A stretch of DNA of 64,000 nt from Methylobacterium soli (GTDB taxonomy: Bacteria; Pseudomonadota; Alphaproteobacteria; Rhizobiales; Beijerinckiaceae): assembly GCF_008806385.1 (NCBI RefSeq), contig NZ_VZZK01000004.1:179488-243487 (forward strand), in the 5' to 3' direction. The notes under the pieces are model-generated. The model ran no database searches. It was not told the origin of the DNA and worked only from the letters and a program-made list of their open reading frames with translations. This document shows, in pieces, positions 1 through 7,720 of this stretch; the stretch's first letter is position 1, and each line of letters begins with the position of its first letter. A program made the position numbers and the translations under genes.

Positions 1-2
1 TG

Positions 3-215
3 CGCCGGGAGGAGGGCGGGCAGGATTGGCCCGACGAGGGCTTCGACGACCGCCTGATCGAGGCGATCGCCGTGCGCCAGGCCTTCGCGGCCCTCGATGC
101 GCCCTGCCGCACCGTCCTGGCCTGCCTGGATGTCGAGGGCTTAACCTATCGGGAGACGGCCGAGCGGCTGCGCATTCCGGTCGGAACCGTCATGAGCCGC
201 CTGCACAGAGCCTGA
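3..215 (+). CDS. ECF-type RNA polymerase sigma factor, C-terminal part (cut by window edge)
   Basis: Open from the left edge, with about 70 residues visible. They contain a region 4 helix-turn-helix of sigma-70 type: a helix around [19 protein letters not shown], then [21 protein letters not shown], the usual ECF motif ([11 protein letters not shown]) for -35 recognition. The chain stops soon after this motif, as is normal for ECF factors. The N-terminal region 2 lies outside the window, so the ECF subgroup and any partner anti-sigma factor cannot be named. It ends 44 bp before sorA on the same strand; whether it controls sorAB is not shown by the sequence. Confidence 0.8.
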   Translation, partial: RREEGGQDWPDEGFDDRLIEAIAVRQAFAALDAPCRTVLACLDVEGLTYRETAERLRIPVGTVMSRLHRA

Positions 216-259
216 CGCGGGATGCTGCGGCAGATCGGCAGGGGAGGGAGGAACTGCAG

Positions 260-1471
260 ATGCTCGACAGACGGGAACTCATCAGGCGTGCTGGCTTGAG
301 CGCCTTGGCGGGGCTCGGCGGGGCGGGGCTCGCGCCGCTGCGCGCCCTGGCGGCCGAGACGGTCACGCTCCCCTTCGGCAATGGCGAGCGCCCGCTGGTG
401 GCCTATCCGGGCAAGCGCCCGCTCCTCCAGCTGACGGCCCGGCCGCCGCAGCTGGAGACGCCCTTCTCCGTCTTCGACGCTGGGCCGATCACCCCGAACG
501 ACGCCTTCTTCGTCCGCTACCATCTCGCCGACATCCCGACCGAGATCGATCCCGAGACCTACCGCCTGGCGATCCACGGGCAGGTCGAGCGCCCGGTCTC
601 GCTCTCGCTGGCGGATCTCAAGGCCCTGCCGCGGACCGAGATCGTCGCCGTCAGCCAGTGCTCGGGCAACTCGCGCGGCTTCTTCGAGCCGCGCATGGCC
701 GGCGGCCAGCTCGCCAACGGCGCCATGGGCTGCGCCCGCTGGACCGGGGTGGCGCTGAGAGCCGTGCTCGACAAGGCCGGCGTGAAGGCCGGGGCGACCG
801 AAATCGCCTTCGAGGGTCTCGACGGACCCGTCATCCCCGAGACGCCCGACTTCGCCAAGTCGCTGCCCGTCGATCACGCCCGCGACGGCACGGTGATGCT
901 GGCCTGGGCGATGAACGGCGAGGATCTGCCCTGGCTCAACGGCTATCCGCTTCGCCTCGTCGTGCCGGGCTATTACGGCACCTACTGGGTCAAGCACCTC
1001 AACAGCATCAGCGTCCTCGACAAGCCCTTCGACGGATTCTGGATGCGATCGGCCTACCGGATTCCGGACAACGACTGCGCCTGCACCGAGCCCGGAAAGG
1101 CGGCGGACAGGACGGTCCCGATCAACCGCTTCACCATCCGCTCCTTCCTCACCAACCTGGCCGACGGCGCCCGGGTGAAGGCCGGGCGAACGGATTTGCG
1201 CGGCATCGCCTTCGACGGCGGCTCGGGCATCAAGACGGTGGCGGTCTCGCTTGATGACGGGACGACTTGGACCGAGGCGCGGCTCGGCCAGGATCTCGGC
1301 CCCTATGCCTTCAGGCCCTGGATTCTGAGCCTCGACCTGCCTCCGGGTCCCCACGCGATCCGGGTGCGGGCGACCGGCAACGACGCGGCGACGCAGCCGA
1401 TGGAACCGCGCTGGAACCCGGCCGGGTACCTGCGCAACGTCGTCGAGACCACTCGCGTCCAGGCGGCTTGA
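260..1471 (+). CDS. sorA: Sulfite dehydrogenase (sulfite:cytochrome c oxidoreductase) molybdenum subunit
   Basis: A 403-residue sulfite-oxidase-fold protein that should oxidise sulfite to sulfate in the periplasm, passing electrons to the cytochrome encoded next. The N terminus has a twin-arginine signal (R4-R5, then a hydrophobic stretch ending near ALAAE), fitting export of a folded molybdopterin enzyme. Cys134 in SQCSGNSRG is the expected molybdenum ligand. The Mo-cofactor domain spans about residues 60-280 and a C-terminal dimerisation domain (GIAFDGGSGIKTVAVSLDDG region) follows. The ATG at 260 is preceded by GGGAGGAAC, whereas upstream in-frame starts would add a chain with no signal peptide. 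The gap to the cytochrome gene is only 11 bp, so the two form an operon. SoxC-like thiosulfate pathway subunits are the alternative, but no sox genes are present. Confidence 0.9.
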   Translation: MLDRRELIRRAGLSALAGLGGAGLAPLRALAAETVTLPFGNGERPLVAYPGKRPLLQLTARPPQLETPFSVFDAGPITPNDAFFVRYHLADIPTEIDPETYRLAIHGQVERPVSLSLADLKALPRTEIVAVSQCSGNSRGFFEPRMAGGQLANGAMGCARWTGVALRAVLDKAGVKAGATEIAFEGLDGPVIPETPDFAKSLPVDHARDGTVMLAWAMNGEDLPWLNGYPLRLVVPGYYGTYWVKHLNSISVLDKPFDGFWMRSAYRIPDNDCACTEPGKAADRTVPINRFTIRSFLTNLADGARVKAGRTDLRGIAFDGGSGIKTVAVSLDDGTTWTEARLGQDLGPYAFRPWILSLDLPPGPHAIRVRATGNDAATQPMEPRWNPAGYLRNVVETTRVQAA

Positions 1472-1482
1472 GGGAGGCGACG

Positions 1483-1806
1483 ATGACGAAGATTCATGCC
1501 ATCGCGGTCGCGGCGACCATCCTGCTGACCGCCGGGACCGCCCGCGCGGCACCCAGGACCTACGACCTGCCGGAGCCGACCGCGGAGCTGCGAGCGCCAA
1601 AGGCCGGTACGCAGGCCGAGGGCTTTCAGGCCGCGCAGGCGAACTGCCTGGTCTGCCACTCGGTCGACTACATCGCGATGCAGCCGCCGGGCAAAGGCAA
1701 GGCCTTCTGGGAATCCGAGGTGACCAAGATGGTCAAGGTCTACCACGCCTCGATCGACGAGGCGCAGGCCAAGGCCATCGCCGCCTATCTGGCGGACACG
1801 TATTGA
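1483..1806 (+). CDS. sorB: Sulfite dehydrogenase cytochrome c subunit
   Basis: A 107-residue periplasmic c-type cytochrome. A Sec signal peptide occupies residues 1-22 (cleavage after ARA). One haem attachment site CLVCH is at residues 55-59, and a Met ligand may come from the IAMQPPGKGK stretch. The protein is short, as expected for SorB-type subunits that take electrons directly from SorA. It follows sorA by 11 bp and shares its reading direction, so co-transcription is very likely. A generic mono-haem cytochrome is the only alternative; the position next to a sulfite dehydrogenase makes SorB the best call. Confidence 0.85.
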   Translation: MTKIHAIAVAATILLTAGTARAAPRTYDLPEPTAELRAPKAGTQAEGFQAAQANCLVCHSVDYIAMQPPGKGKAFWESEVTKMVKVYHASIDEAQAKAIAAYLADTY

Positions 1807-1809
1807 GGC

Positions 1810-1835
1810 GGTGGGCGATCAGGCGACCGCCCACC
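1810..1835 (+). terminator. Candidate terminator hairpin after sorB
   Basis: An 8-bp perfect stem GGTGGGCG / CGCCCACC with a 10-nt loop begins 4 bp after the sorB stop codon. There is no T-run behind it, so factor-independent termination is uncertain; it could equally be a 3' stabilising hairpin. Confidence 0.45.
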
Positions 1836-2055
1836 ACTCTCGTCACGACGCCGCCTGCATCGGGACCGCGGCTCCCGCCGCGCCGGGCTTGGCCCTCGAC
1901 GATCACGTGGGTGCGCCGCCTGCCGGATCGGGCCGAGCCCAGCGGCGCGGCAGTCTCAGGCAGCTTGGTGGCTCGGGTGAACCACCCATGGTCGTCTCCT
2001 CAACGGTCCTGTCGCGGACCTTGTTCGCCTGCCGTCGTCGCGGCGCGGCGAGCCC

Positions 2056-2523
2056 TCAGCGGGGCTCGTCCTCGGGCATCGCGCCGAAGACGGCGATGCG
2101 GTCGGTGAGATCCTTCAGGTCCTGGCGCAGGGCGGAGAGGTCCCGGTCGGAGAGCCCGGTCCGGCAGACGACGGATTGCTGCGCGACCGAGACCTTGTCC
2201 TCCAGCGCGCGGCCAGCCTCCGTCAGCGCGACCAGCACCAGGCGTCGGTCGGAGGTCCGCCCGCGCGCGACGAAGCCGGCCGCTTCCAGCTTGTCCACCA
2301 GCGGGGTGATCGCGCTCGGCCCGAGCTGCAGTCGCCGGGCGAGATCGTGCACGGGCATCCCGCCATCCTGCCAGAGCGCCAGCATCACGAGATATTGCGG
2401 GTAGGTGAGGCCAAGCTCGCCCAGGAGCGGCCGGTAGGCACGCACCACCGCGTTGGTGGCGGCGTAGAGGGCGAAGCAGAGCTGGTCGTCCAGCTTCAGC
2501 CCGCCGCGCGCGGAAGACGTCAT
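2056..2523 (-). CDS. ohrR: OhrR-type MarR-family organic hydroperoxide sensor/repressor
   Basis: A 155-residue winged-helix MarR protein. The hallmark of the OhrR group is visible: LDDQLCFALYA with the peroxide-sensing Cys16, followed by Tyr residues at 30 and 41 that hydrogen-bond the cysteine in known OhrR proteins. Cys120 could be the resolving cysteine of a two-Cys OhrR. The DNA-binding wing lies around residues 55-100 (LARRLQLGPSAITPLVDKLE, then SDRRLVLVALT). OhrR proteins repress the ohr peroxidase gene and themselves; no ohr gene is next to it here, so its other targets lie elsewhere or may include the divergent cupin gene. A perfect palindrome 29 bp upstream of the start is a likely autoregulatory operator. 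Confidence 0.85.
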   Translation of the reverse strand: MTSSARGGLKLDDQLCFALYAATNAVVRAYRPLLGELGLTYPQYLVMLALWQDGGMPVHDLARRLQLGPSAITPLVDKLEAAGFVARGRTSDRRLVLVALTEAGRALEDKVSVAQQSVVCRTGLSDRDLSALRQDLKDLTDRIAVFGAMPEDEPR

Positions 2524-2551
2524 GGCCCGGCATTCCTTCCAGACTTGAACG

Positions 2552-2565
2552 ATTCACGCGTGAAT
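2552..2565. promoter_or_regulatory. Palindromic operator upstream of ohrR
   Basis: ATTCACGCGTGAAT is a perfect 14-bp inverted repeat. On the minus strand a TTGACA (2570-2575) precedes it, so the palindrome would lie inside the ohrR promoter spacer. That placement fits autorepression by a dimeric MarR protein. The sequence differs from the classic Xanthomonas or Bacillus OhrR box, so the assignment rests on symmetry and position. Confidence 0.55.
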
Positions 2566-2748
2566 GACATTGTCAACGTGTCGCGCTGGGTGCCCCATGC
2601 GCGTGCCGACGCTTCCGCGGGCCGGGTCGGCCTGCGCATTCACCGAAGGCCCAGCGCCAAGGCCGCGCCGAGACGGCGCGACAGGATCTTTCGTTCCGCG
2701 AAGGCATGGGACCTTCCGGTCATTCTGACCTTCTCGGAGGATCGCCCC

Positions 2749-3255
2749 ATGCGCCAGAGCGCACGCACCGTCGCAATCGGCCTCCTGGCCGCCGCCTGCA
2801 CGGGGCCGGTCCTTGCCCAGGATGCCGGTCACGGCGCGCCGGGCCTCGTGACCATGCCGGACGGTGCCAGCGTCGCCTACCAGCCGGGACCGCCGAATCT
2901 GCCGAGGGGCACGCGGATCGCCCTGGTGGCGGGGGATCCGGCGAAGCCCGGTCCGTTCGTGCTGCGGGTGATGTTCCCGGCCGACACCGTCGTCGCGCCC
3001 CACACCCACGCCCAGGCCGAGACGCTGACGATCCTGTCCGGCTCGATCTACCACCAGCATGGCAAGACGCTGGACAAGACGGCCGGCCAGCTCCTGCGAG
3101 CGGGCGGATTCGTCTTCCTGCCCCAGGACATGCCGCACGCGCTCTGGACCACGAACGAGCCGGTCGAGTTGCAGGTCAACGGGACCGGTCCGTTCGGGCT
3201 CAACTACATCAACCCGACCGACGACCCGAGCCGCGAGGCCGGTAGCAGCCGCTGA
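2749..3255 (+). CDS. Secreted cupin-domain protein
   Basis: A 168-residue protein with a Sec signal peptide (residues 1-24, cleavage after VLAQ). The mature part is one beta-barrel cupin. The metal-binding set is visible as H85, H87, E91 in HTHAQAE and H130 in LPQDMPHAL, so a single bound metal ion is likely. Such periplasmic single cupins are often of unknown function; some relatives are annotated as DUF4437-like or quercetinase-like, and I do not assign a reaction. The ATG at 2749 has GGAGG 8 bp upstream. It is transcribed divergently from ohrR, about 225 bp away. Confidence 0.7.
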   Translation: MRQSARTVAIGLLAAACTGPVLAQDAGHGAPGLVTMPDGASVAYQPGPPNLPRGTRIALVAGDPAKPGPFVLRVMFPADTVVAPHTHAQAETLTILSGSIYHQHGKTLDKTAGQLLRAGGFVFLPQDMPHALWTTNEPVELQVNGTGPFGLNYINPTDDPSREAGSSR

Positions 3256-3349
3256 GGGAGCGGCCGCCGCGCCGACAATCCGGGCGGATCCCGCATGCAA
3301 AGGCCATCGCGCCGCTCCGGTGCGCGCGGGTGGCTGCCTATGACCATCG

Positions 3350-3760
3350 GTGGAGCGACACGTGACCTTCCCAGCCCTGACTGCCTTCTACGCCGCCCTG
3401 CTCGCGCTGATCTATCTCGGCCTGTCCGGCTGGGTCGTCGCCGGGCGGCTCTCGACGGACGTGCTGCACGGCGACGGCGGCGATGAAGGGTTGGAGAAGC
3501 GCATCCGCGTGCAGGGCAATTTCGGCGAGTACGTGCCCTTCGCGCTGCTGCTCGTCGCCCTCCTCGAGGCCGGCGGCGGTGGGGCGACGCTGGTGCGGAC
3601 CCTGCTGATCGTCCTGCTGGTCGCCCGCATCCTGCATCCGTTCGGGATGCTCGCCCCCAAGAACTCCCCGCGGCAATATGCGTGTCGCGGCGGCGGCATC
3701 CTCGCCACCTTCGGCGTCATGGGCGTGGCCGCCGCTGCCCTGCTTCTCCGGGCGGCCTGA
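3350..3760 (+). CDS. MAPEG family membrane protein
   Basis: A 136-residue protein with four hydrophobic segments (about residues 9-30, 62-75, 84-95 and 116-134) and the MAPEG signature region RIRVQGNFGEYVPFALLLVALLE, in which the E/N/R residues bind glutathione in eukaryotic members. Bacterial MAPEG proteins are often called glutathione S-transferase-like, but their substrates are mostly unknown. The start is a GTG at 3350; a second GTG at 3362 would also keep the whole fold. No strong Shine-Dalgarno is seen for either. Confidence 0.75.
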   Translation: MERHVTFPALTAFYAALLALIYLGLSGWVVAGRLSTDVLHGDGGDEGLEKRIRVQGNFGEYVPFALLLVALLEAGGGGATLVRTLLIVLLVARILHPFGMLAPKNSPRQYACRGGGILATFGVMGVAAAALLLRAA

Positions 3761-3950
3761 GGGCCCAGGCTTTCGGGGACGGCTCCCGATCCTCGCGCGC
3801 GGCGGCGCTCTGACCGGCATCGGCCTTGAGCCGGTGGGGTCCTTGAACCTGGGCAGATCGCTCCACCGCATTCGCGGTCAAGCTGAAACGAAACGCGCAT
3901 CAAACGCTTGACGTGCTTCCTGCCCCGCCAAGGACGAAGCTGGTCGACCG

Positions 3951-4328
3951 ATGAGCCCAGAATATCCGGAATCGCTGCTGCGTGTGCTCGTGGTCGAGGA
4001 CGAGAGCTTCGTCCGCATGGTCGCGGTCGCCATGCTGGAGGAGGTCGGCCTCGCGGTCGCAGAGGCACCGGACGCCGAGGCGGCGCTCACGCTCCTCCAG
4101 GCCAGCCCGGACGCGTTCGGGGTTCTGTTCACCGACATCGACATGCCGGGCGCGATGAACGGCCTCGCCCTCGCCGAGGAGGTTCACCAGAGATGGCCGC
4201 ATATCCGCCTCGTCGTCACGTCCGGGCGCGTCCTCCCGCGGGAATCCGACATCCCCGATGCGGGGCGTTTCCTGCGCAAGCCCTATCACAGGGGCGCGTT
4301 GCTCGCCGCGCTCGACCAGGCGGCCTGA
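3951..4328 (+). CDS. Single-domain response regulator (receiver only)
   Basis: A 125-residue CheY-like receiver with no output domain. The acidic pocket is E16-D17 (LVVEDES), the phospho-acceptor is D62 in TDIDMPG, the switch Thr/Ser is T90-S91 and the conserved Lys is K110 in LRKPY. All catalytic positions are intact. Proteins of this type (FTDIDMPG with a trailing RKPY) are abundant in Methylobacterium and usually act as phosphate sinks or partners of histidine kinases; no kinase lies nearby. A CTTGAC element lies upstream near 3907. Confidence 0.85.
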   Translation: MSPEYPESLLRVLVVEDESFVRMVAVAMLEEVGLAVAEAPDAEAALTLLQASPDAFGVLFTDIDMPGAMNGLALAEEVHQRWPHIRLVVTSGRVLPRESDIPDAGRFLRKPYHRGALLAALDQAA

Positions 4329-4457
4329 CCGTGGTGCAGGGACGGTCCTGCCGCTCGACGATGCGGCCGTGACGGGGCGCCGCGTCCTTTCCCGGCCTGG
4401 GCGGGCGGCGGCGCGAACACAGGAAACACCTGGGCTGACCCGGATGAGGAGACCTCG

Positions 4458-4817
4458 ATGGCACACGACGCGAACACCGATCACGAGGCAACCTACAAGG
4501 ACTTCAAGGACGTGGTGAACATGACGGCGTCCGCCTTGGACACGTACCTGAAGTCGGAGCAGAGCCAATCCGTCGGTCAGAAGAAGGACGGCGCCAGCGA
4601 GGCGACCGGTCACGCCGAGGGCCGGCGCATCGTCGAGATCCTGAACAAGAAGAAGTCCGAATTGTCGGACGAGGATTACGGACACATGCGCAAAGTCGTC
4701 GGCTACGTGCACCGGCACCTGAAGCAGGGCGGTCCGAAGGACAAGGATGCCATCGCTGATTCCCCCTGGCGGCTCTCCCTGATGAACTGGGGCCACGATC
4801 CGTTGAAGGCGGCCTGA
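4458..4817 (+). CDS. DUF3140 family protein
   Basis: A 119-residue hydrophilic, lysine-rich protein matching what I know of the DUF3140 family: an FKDVVNMTASALDTYLKSEQSQSVG helix, then GRRIVEILNKKKSELSDEDYGHMRKVVGYVHRHLKQ and a C-terminal SPWRLSLMNWGHDP. Family members are sometimes labelled DNA-binding, but no function is established. It begins after GATGAGGAGACC, a good ribosome binding site. A hairpin with a short T-run about 200 bp downstream may end its transcript. Confidence 0.7.
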   Translation: MAHDANTDHEATYKDFKDVVNMTASALDTYLKSEQSQSVGQKKDGASEATGHAEGRRIVEILNKKKSELSDEDYGHMRKVVGYVHRHLKQGGPKDKDAIADSPWRLSLMNWGHDPLKAA

Positions 4818-5177
4818 GTGACGAACGATCCGTCACGGTCGCGGCGTGCTCGCGGCGGTTGCCGGCTCGGGCTCGCGTTGCCCGCACAATATCCGATTCC
4901 GAGAGGCCTCCGATGACCGACGGGAGGAGGAACCCTCGCGCTCCGATGGCGAGGTGCGCCGACGCGGATCGTCGAACCGGCGCGCCGAGCCGCCTGGACT
5001 GACCGGGAAACCTCCGGTTCCGCGGAATCGGAACCTTTTGTCGGGGGTCCGGGCCTATTCCCCGCCACGATTCCCGTCTCGCGCCGGCTACCCCGCGAGG
5101 CTGAGCCCTCGGCGGGAACCGGCCCGTTTCCGGCGCGTCGTCGCTTCATGCCGAAGAATCAAATCAGGAGGGCCGCC
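4818..5177. other. Intergenic stretch with no convincing gene
   Basis: This 360-bp gap lies between the DUF3140 gene and the small secreted protein. I see only a terminator-like hairpin at 5016-5039 and no reading frame with both a plausible start and non-random composition. Confidence 0.5.
5016..5039 (+). terminator. Terminator-like hairpin with T-run
   Basis: Stem GGTTCCG / CGGAACC (7 bp) with a 6-nt loop, followed at once by TTTTG. This is the shape of a short intrinsic terminator for rightward transcription, probably from the DUF3140 gene. Confidence 0.5.
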
Positions 5178-5432
5178 ATGCGTGGGCCAAGTCTCGCCGC
5201 CGTCGTGATCCTGACCGTGTCCTCCGCCGCACCGGCTCTGGCCCAGGGCGCGCCGAGCTCCAACCTGAACAGCATCAACAACTCGCTGGCCGGGCAGGCG
5301 CGGAGCACGACGACGACGCAGCAGCAGACCTCCGGAGCAAACACCCAGCGGATGCAGAACCGTCGCAACCAGATGTCCCAGCCGGCCCCGACCGGCCAGC
5401 CCGGCCCGATCGTGGCGCCGGCGCGGCGCTAG
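5178..5432 (+). CDS. Small secreted protein of unknown function
   Basis: An 84-residue protein with a clear Sec signal peptide (MRGPSLAAVVILTVSSAAPALAQ). The mature chain is low complexity, rich in Gln, Asn, Thr and Ser, with a TTTTQQQT run and a Pro-rich tail, so it is probably disordered in the periplasm. AGGAGG lies 7 bp before the ATG at 5178. I recognise no family. It converges with the lipoprotein gene on the other strand. Confidence 0.55.
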   Translation: MRGPSLAAVVILTVSSAAPALAQGAPSSNLNSINNSLAGQARSTTTTQQQTSGANTQRMQNRRNQMSQPAPTGQPGPIVAPARR

Positions 5433-5475
5433 GCGTCACGCCGGATCCGGCCTCAAGATCCCGGATTCGGGCGGA

Positions 5476-6126
5476 TCATTCCGCGTCCGGCGCGGCGTCC
5501 TCGAGATCCCGGGCGGGAAGCTGGCGCCTGCGCCCGGCCGTCGGGCCGCAATCCGCGCAGACGGATCTGGTGACGCGTCGCACCTCGGCATCGAAGCGCT
5601 TGTCGCGCTGATCCTGCACGCGCTGCTCCTTGGCGGCGCGGATCTCGACGGCCGAGGCCGGACCCGTGACGGGCGAGGCCGAACGCGGCTGGGCGACGGC
5701 CACGCGCGTCGATGCGCCGGTTCCGGCGGGCCCCAGGGCCATCATGTGACCGAGGCCGGCGGCCGGGACGGGCTGCTCGGGATCGGCCGCGGCGAGGGCC
5801 GAGCCGGTCACGCCCCGGCGCGTCGGCGGCTGGTCGGGCGGGGCGTCGTATCGCGCGGCTTTGGTGGAGACCCGGGTCTGGAGCGCGTCGGCCCGCGCCA
5901 GCGCCGCGTAGGGATCGACGCCGGCAACGCGGGCGGGGGCGCCGGCCTGCGGCAGCAATTGCCCCGGCATGGTCAGGTTCGGTTCGGGCGGCGCGGCCTC
6001 GGCCAGGGCCGCGGGTGCGACCCCTGGCGCCGGACCCCGGCCGAGGGCCATGGGATTGGAATCGGTGCTGATGCAGCCGCCGACGAGCAGGAGAGGCAGA
6101 GCTGCGACGAGTAACGATTTCACCAT
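5476..6126 (-). CDS. Putative lipoprotein of unknown function
   Basis: A 216-residue protein. The start at 6126 gives a lipoprotein signal MVKSLLVAALPLLLVGGC, with the lipobox cysteine at residue 18 as the acylation site. The rest is Ala/Pro-rich with no recognised domain until a charged segment near residues 165-200 (AKEQRVQDQRDKRFDAEVRRV) and a CADCG pair of cysteines close to the C terminus. Longer in-frame starts exist but would bury the signal peptide. Outer-membrane or periplasmic anchoring is inferred only from the lipobox. Confidence 0.55.
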   Translation of the reverse strand: MVKSLLVAALPLLLVGGCISTDSNPMALGRGPAPGVAPAALAEAAPPEPNLTMPGQLLPQAGAPARVAGVDPYAALARADALQTRVSTKAARYDAPPDQPPTRRGVTGSALAAADPEQPVPAAGLGHMMALGPAGTGASTRVAVAQPRSASPVTGPASAVEIRAAKEQRVQDQRDKRFDAEVRRVTRSVCADCGPTAGRRRQLPARDLEDAAPDAE

Positions 6127-6286
6127 TGGCCCCCGTTCCGCGGCCCGAAGCCTCGCAGCGAACCGCTCCGGCACGCGAGGGAATGCGGTACCCGATCTCT
6201 CGGGTACAAAATATGGCGCTCCGGCGCGTTGAGCCCGCGAAATTCGCAGCTCATGCACCGATGTTTCAGTGGACCCGCGCGGCTGC

Positions 6287-6382
6287 TCACAGCAGCAGCC
6301 AGGCCGCGACGCCGTACGTGATCGGCGGCAGCAGCAGCAGGAAGATCAGGAGACCGATGCGGTGGGCCGAGCTGAGGATCAT
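6287..6382 (-). CDS. Very small single-pass membrane protein (31 residues)
   Basis: MILSSAHRIGLLIFLLLLPP and a short hydrophobic continuation ending in LLL: one transmembrane helix preceded by a short polar N terminus. No other frame here gives a sensible protein. The ribosome binding site is weak (GCGAAG), so translation is uncertain. It lies between the lipoprotein and the cyclo-ligase on the same strand. Confidence 0.35.
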   Translation of the reverse strand: MILSSAHRIGLLIFLLLLPPITYGVAAWLLL

Positions 6383-6477
6383 GTGCTTCGCGTCGAGCGG
6401 GGGCTCTGCGCCGAGACCAGGGTTTCGGGAGCTGTGATGCCCCACCGCGCTGGCCCGCGTCAAAGCCGTTCCGCATC

Positions 6478-7086
6478 TCAATCGGTGATCACCGCGTCCA
6501 GCGCGATGTCGTGGGGTTGGGGATGGATCGTCGCGAGGCGCCCAAGCGCGAATCCGACCCCGATCGTGTGCGGTTTCACGGGCATCGCCGCGATGGTCCG
6601 GTCGTAGAATCCGCCGCCGTAGCCGAGGCGGTAGTTCTCGCGGTCGAAGCCGACGAGCGGCACGATCAGCAGGTCGGGCTGGACCGTCTCGCCGGCCTCC
6701 GGCACCGGGATGTTCCAGACGCCCGCCGTCATCAGACTGCCGGGGGACCAGGCGCGAAACACCAGCGGGTGCCCCCGCTCGACGATCACCGGCAGGGCGA
6801 GTTGCGCCCCGCGCTCCCGCATCGACGCCATCAGGCCCCGAGGATCGTACTCGCCCCGGAAGGGCCAGTAGAAGCCGATCAGCCGGCTCGGGCGGGCCGC
6901 GAGGGCCACCTCGAGGGCGGTGCCGATCCGCTCGCTGGCGGCTTCCCGGTCGGGAGCCGCGATGGCGAGGCGCTCCGCGATCAGGCGCGTTCGCGTCGCC
7001 TTCCGCCAATCGCGGATCGTTGGCCAGTCCGAACCCGCATCGGGCGCCGGCGGTCCGGGGTCTGAGGTCTTGGTCGGATCATCCAT
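6478..7086 (-). CDS. 5-formyltetrahydrofolate cyclo-ligase
   Basis: A 202-residue cytosolic enzyme that converts 5-formyl-THF to 5,10-methenyl-THF using ATP, returning a storage folate to one-carbon metabolism. The family signature RLGYGGGFYDR, which binds ATP phosphate, is near residue 155, and the folate-site segment GFYWPFRGEYDP is near residue 80. The start at 7086 gives a normal family length with a short Pro/Asp-rich leader; the frame is open further upstream but without homology. One-carbon enzymes of this kind fit a methylotroph. Confidence 0.85.
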   Translation of the reverse strand: MDDPTKTSDPGPPAPDAGSDWPTIRDWRKATRTRLIAERLAIAAPDREAASERIGTALEVALAARPSRLIGFYWPFRGEYDPRGLMASMRERGAQLALPVIVERGHPLVFRAWSPGSLMTAGVWNIPVPEAGETVQPDLLIVPLVGFDRENYRLGYGGGFYDRTIAAMPVKPHTIGVGFALGRLATIHPQPHDIALDAVITD

Positions 7087-7162
7087 CGAGCCGCATCCTC
7101 CCGCTTGGCATCGCCCCCTCCGCGCCGTCCCGGCCGATTCGGGGCGGGCGGCTCGAGATACT

Positions 7163-7489
7163 CTATTGGCCGCCGAAGGCGCGCAGGGGCCGCCCGGCCT
7201 CCGAGCGATGCGCCATCCTGGCGGATCCGGTCGCGTCGTCGATCCCGGCCAGCCGCGGTCCCACCGCCGCGTGCAGGGACATCTCGCCCCGGTCGAGGAC
7301 GAGGTTGACCCGCTCGCACCACTCGGCATCCGCGACATTCGCCGCTTCCGCCTCCCGGACGGCGTCGGCCACGATGCTGCAGACGTCCTCCATGAGCTGG
7401 CGCGTCAGCGGCGGCCGCGTCTGGGCGGCGTAGGCGACGGCGATGATCCGGCCCCATTCCTCGGCTGATCGACCCGGATGTGCACCCAT
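7163..7489 (-). CDS. Hypothetical protein
   Basis: A 108-residue soluble protein starting MGAHPGRSAEEWG. It has a mostly helical pattern (RQLMEDVCSIVADAVREAEAANVADAEWCERVNLVLD) and two cysteines. I recognise no family. It precedes the cyclo-ligase on the same strand by about 75 bp and may be co-transcribed with it. The start at 7489 was chosen over an upstream Met whose extension is Arg/Gly-rich and unlike protein. Confidence 0.4.
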   Translation of the reverse strand: MGAHPGRSAEEWGRIIAVAYAAQTRPPLTRQLMEDVCSIVADAVREAEAANVADAEWCERVNLVLDRGEMSLHAAVGPRLAGIDDATGSARMAHRSEAGRPLRAFGGQ

Positions 7490-7720
7490 CGGCAGGCACC
7501 TCGCCGTATCACGCCGCGGACCGGCTCCGCGCTGGCCGACGGCAGCAGCCATCCCCACACCCTAGACCCGATTTCGTCCTCGCGGAATCCGGGTTCCGCT
7601 CTCGCGTGATCGTGGCGGCCCGATCGACCGGGCGCGGGCCGGACCGCAACCCGGGTTTAAGCAATCCCCTCTATTCTGCTGACCGTCTCCCAAGAGAGAT
7701 CGGACTTACTGGACCAGACC

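Noticed and set aside
4818..5177. EcfG general-stress promoter (GGAAC...CGTT) before the small secreted protein
   Set aside because: GGAAC is present near 5030, as part of a hairpin, but no CGTT at 16-17 bp.
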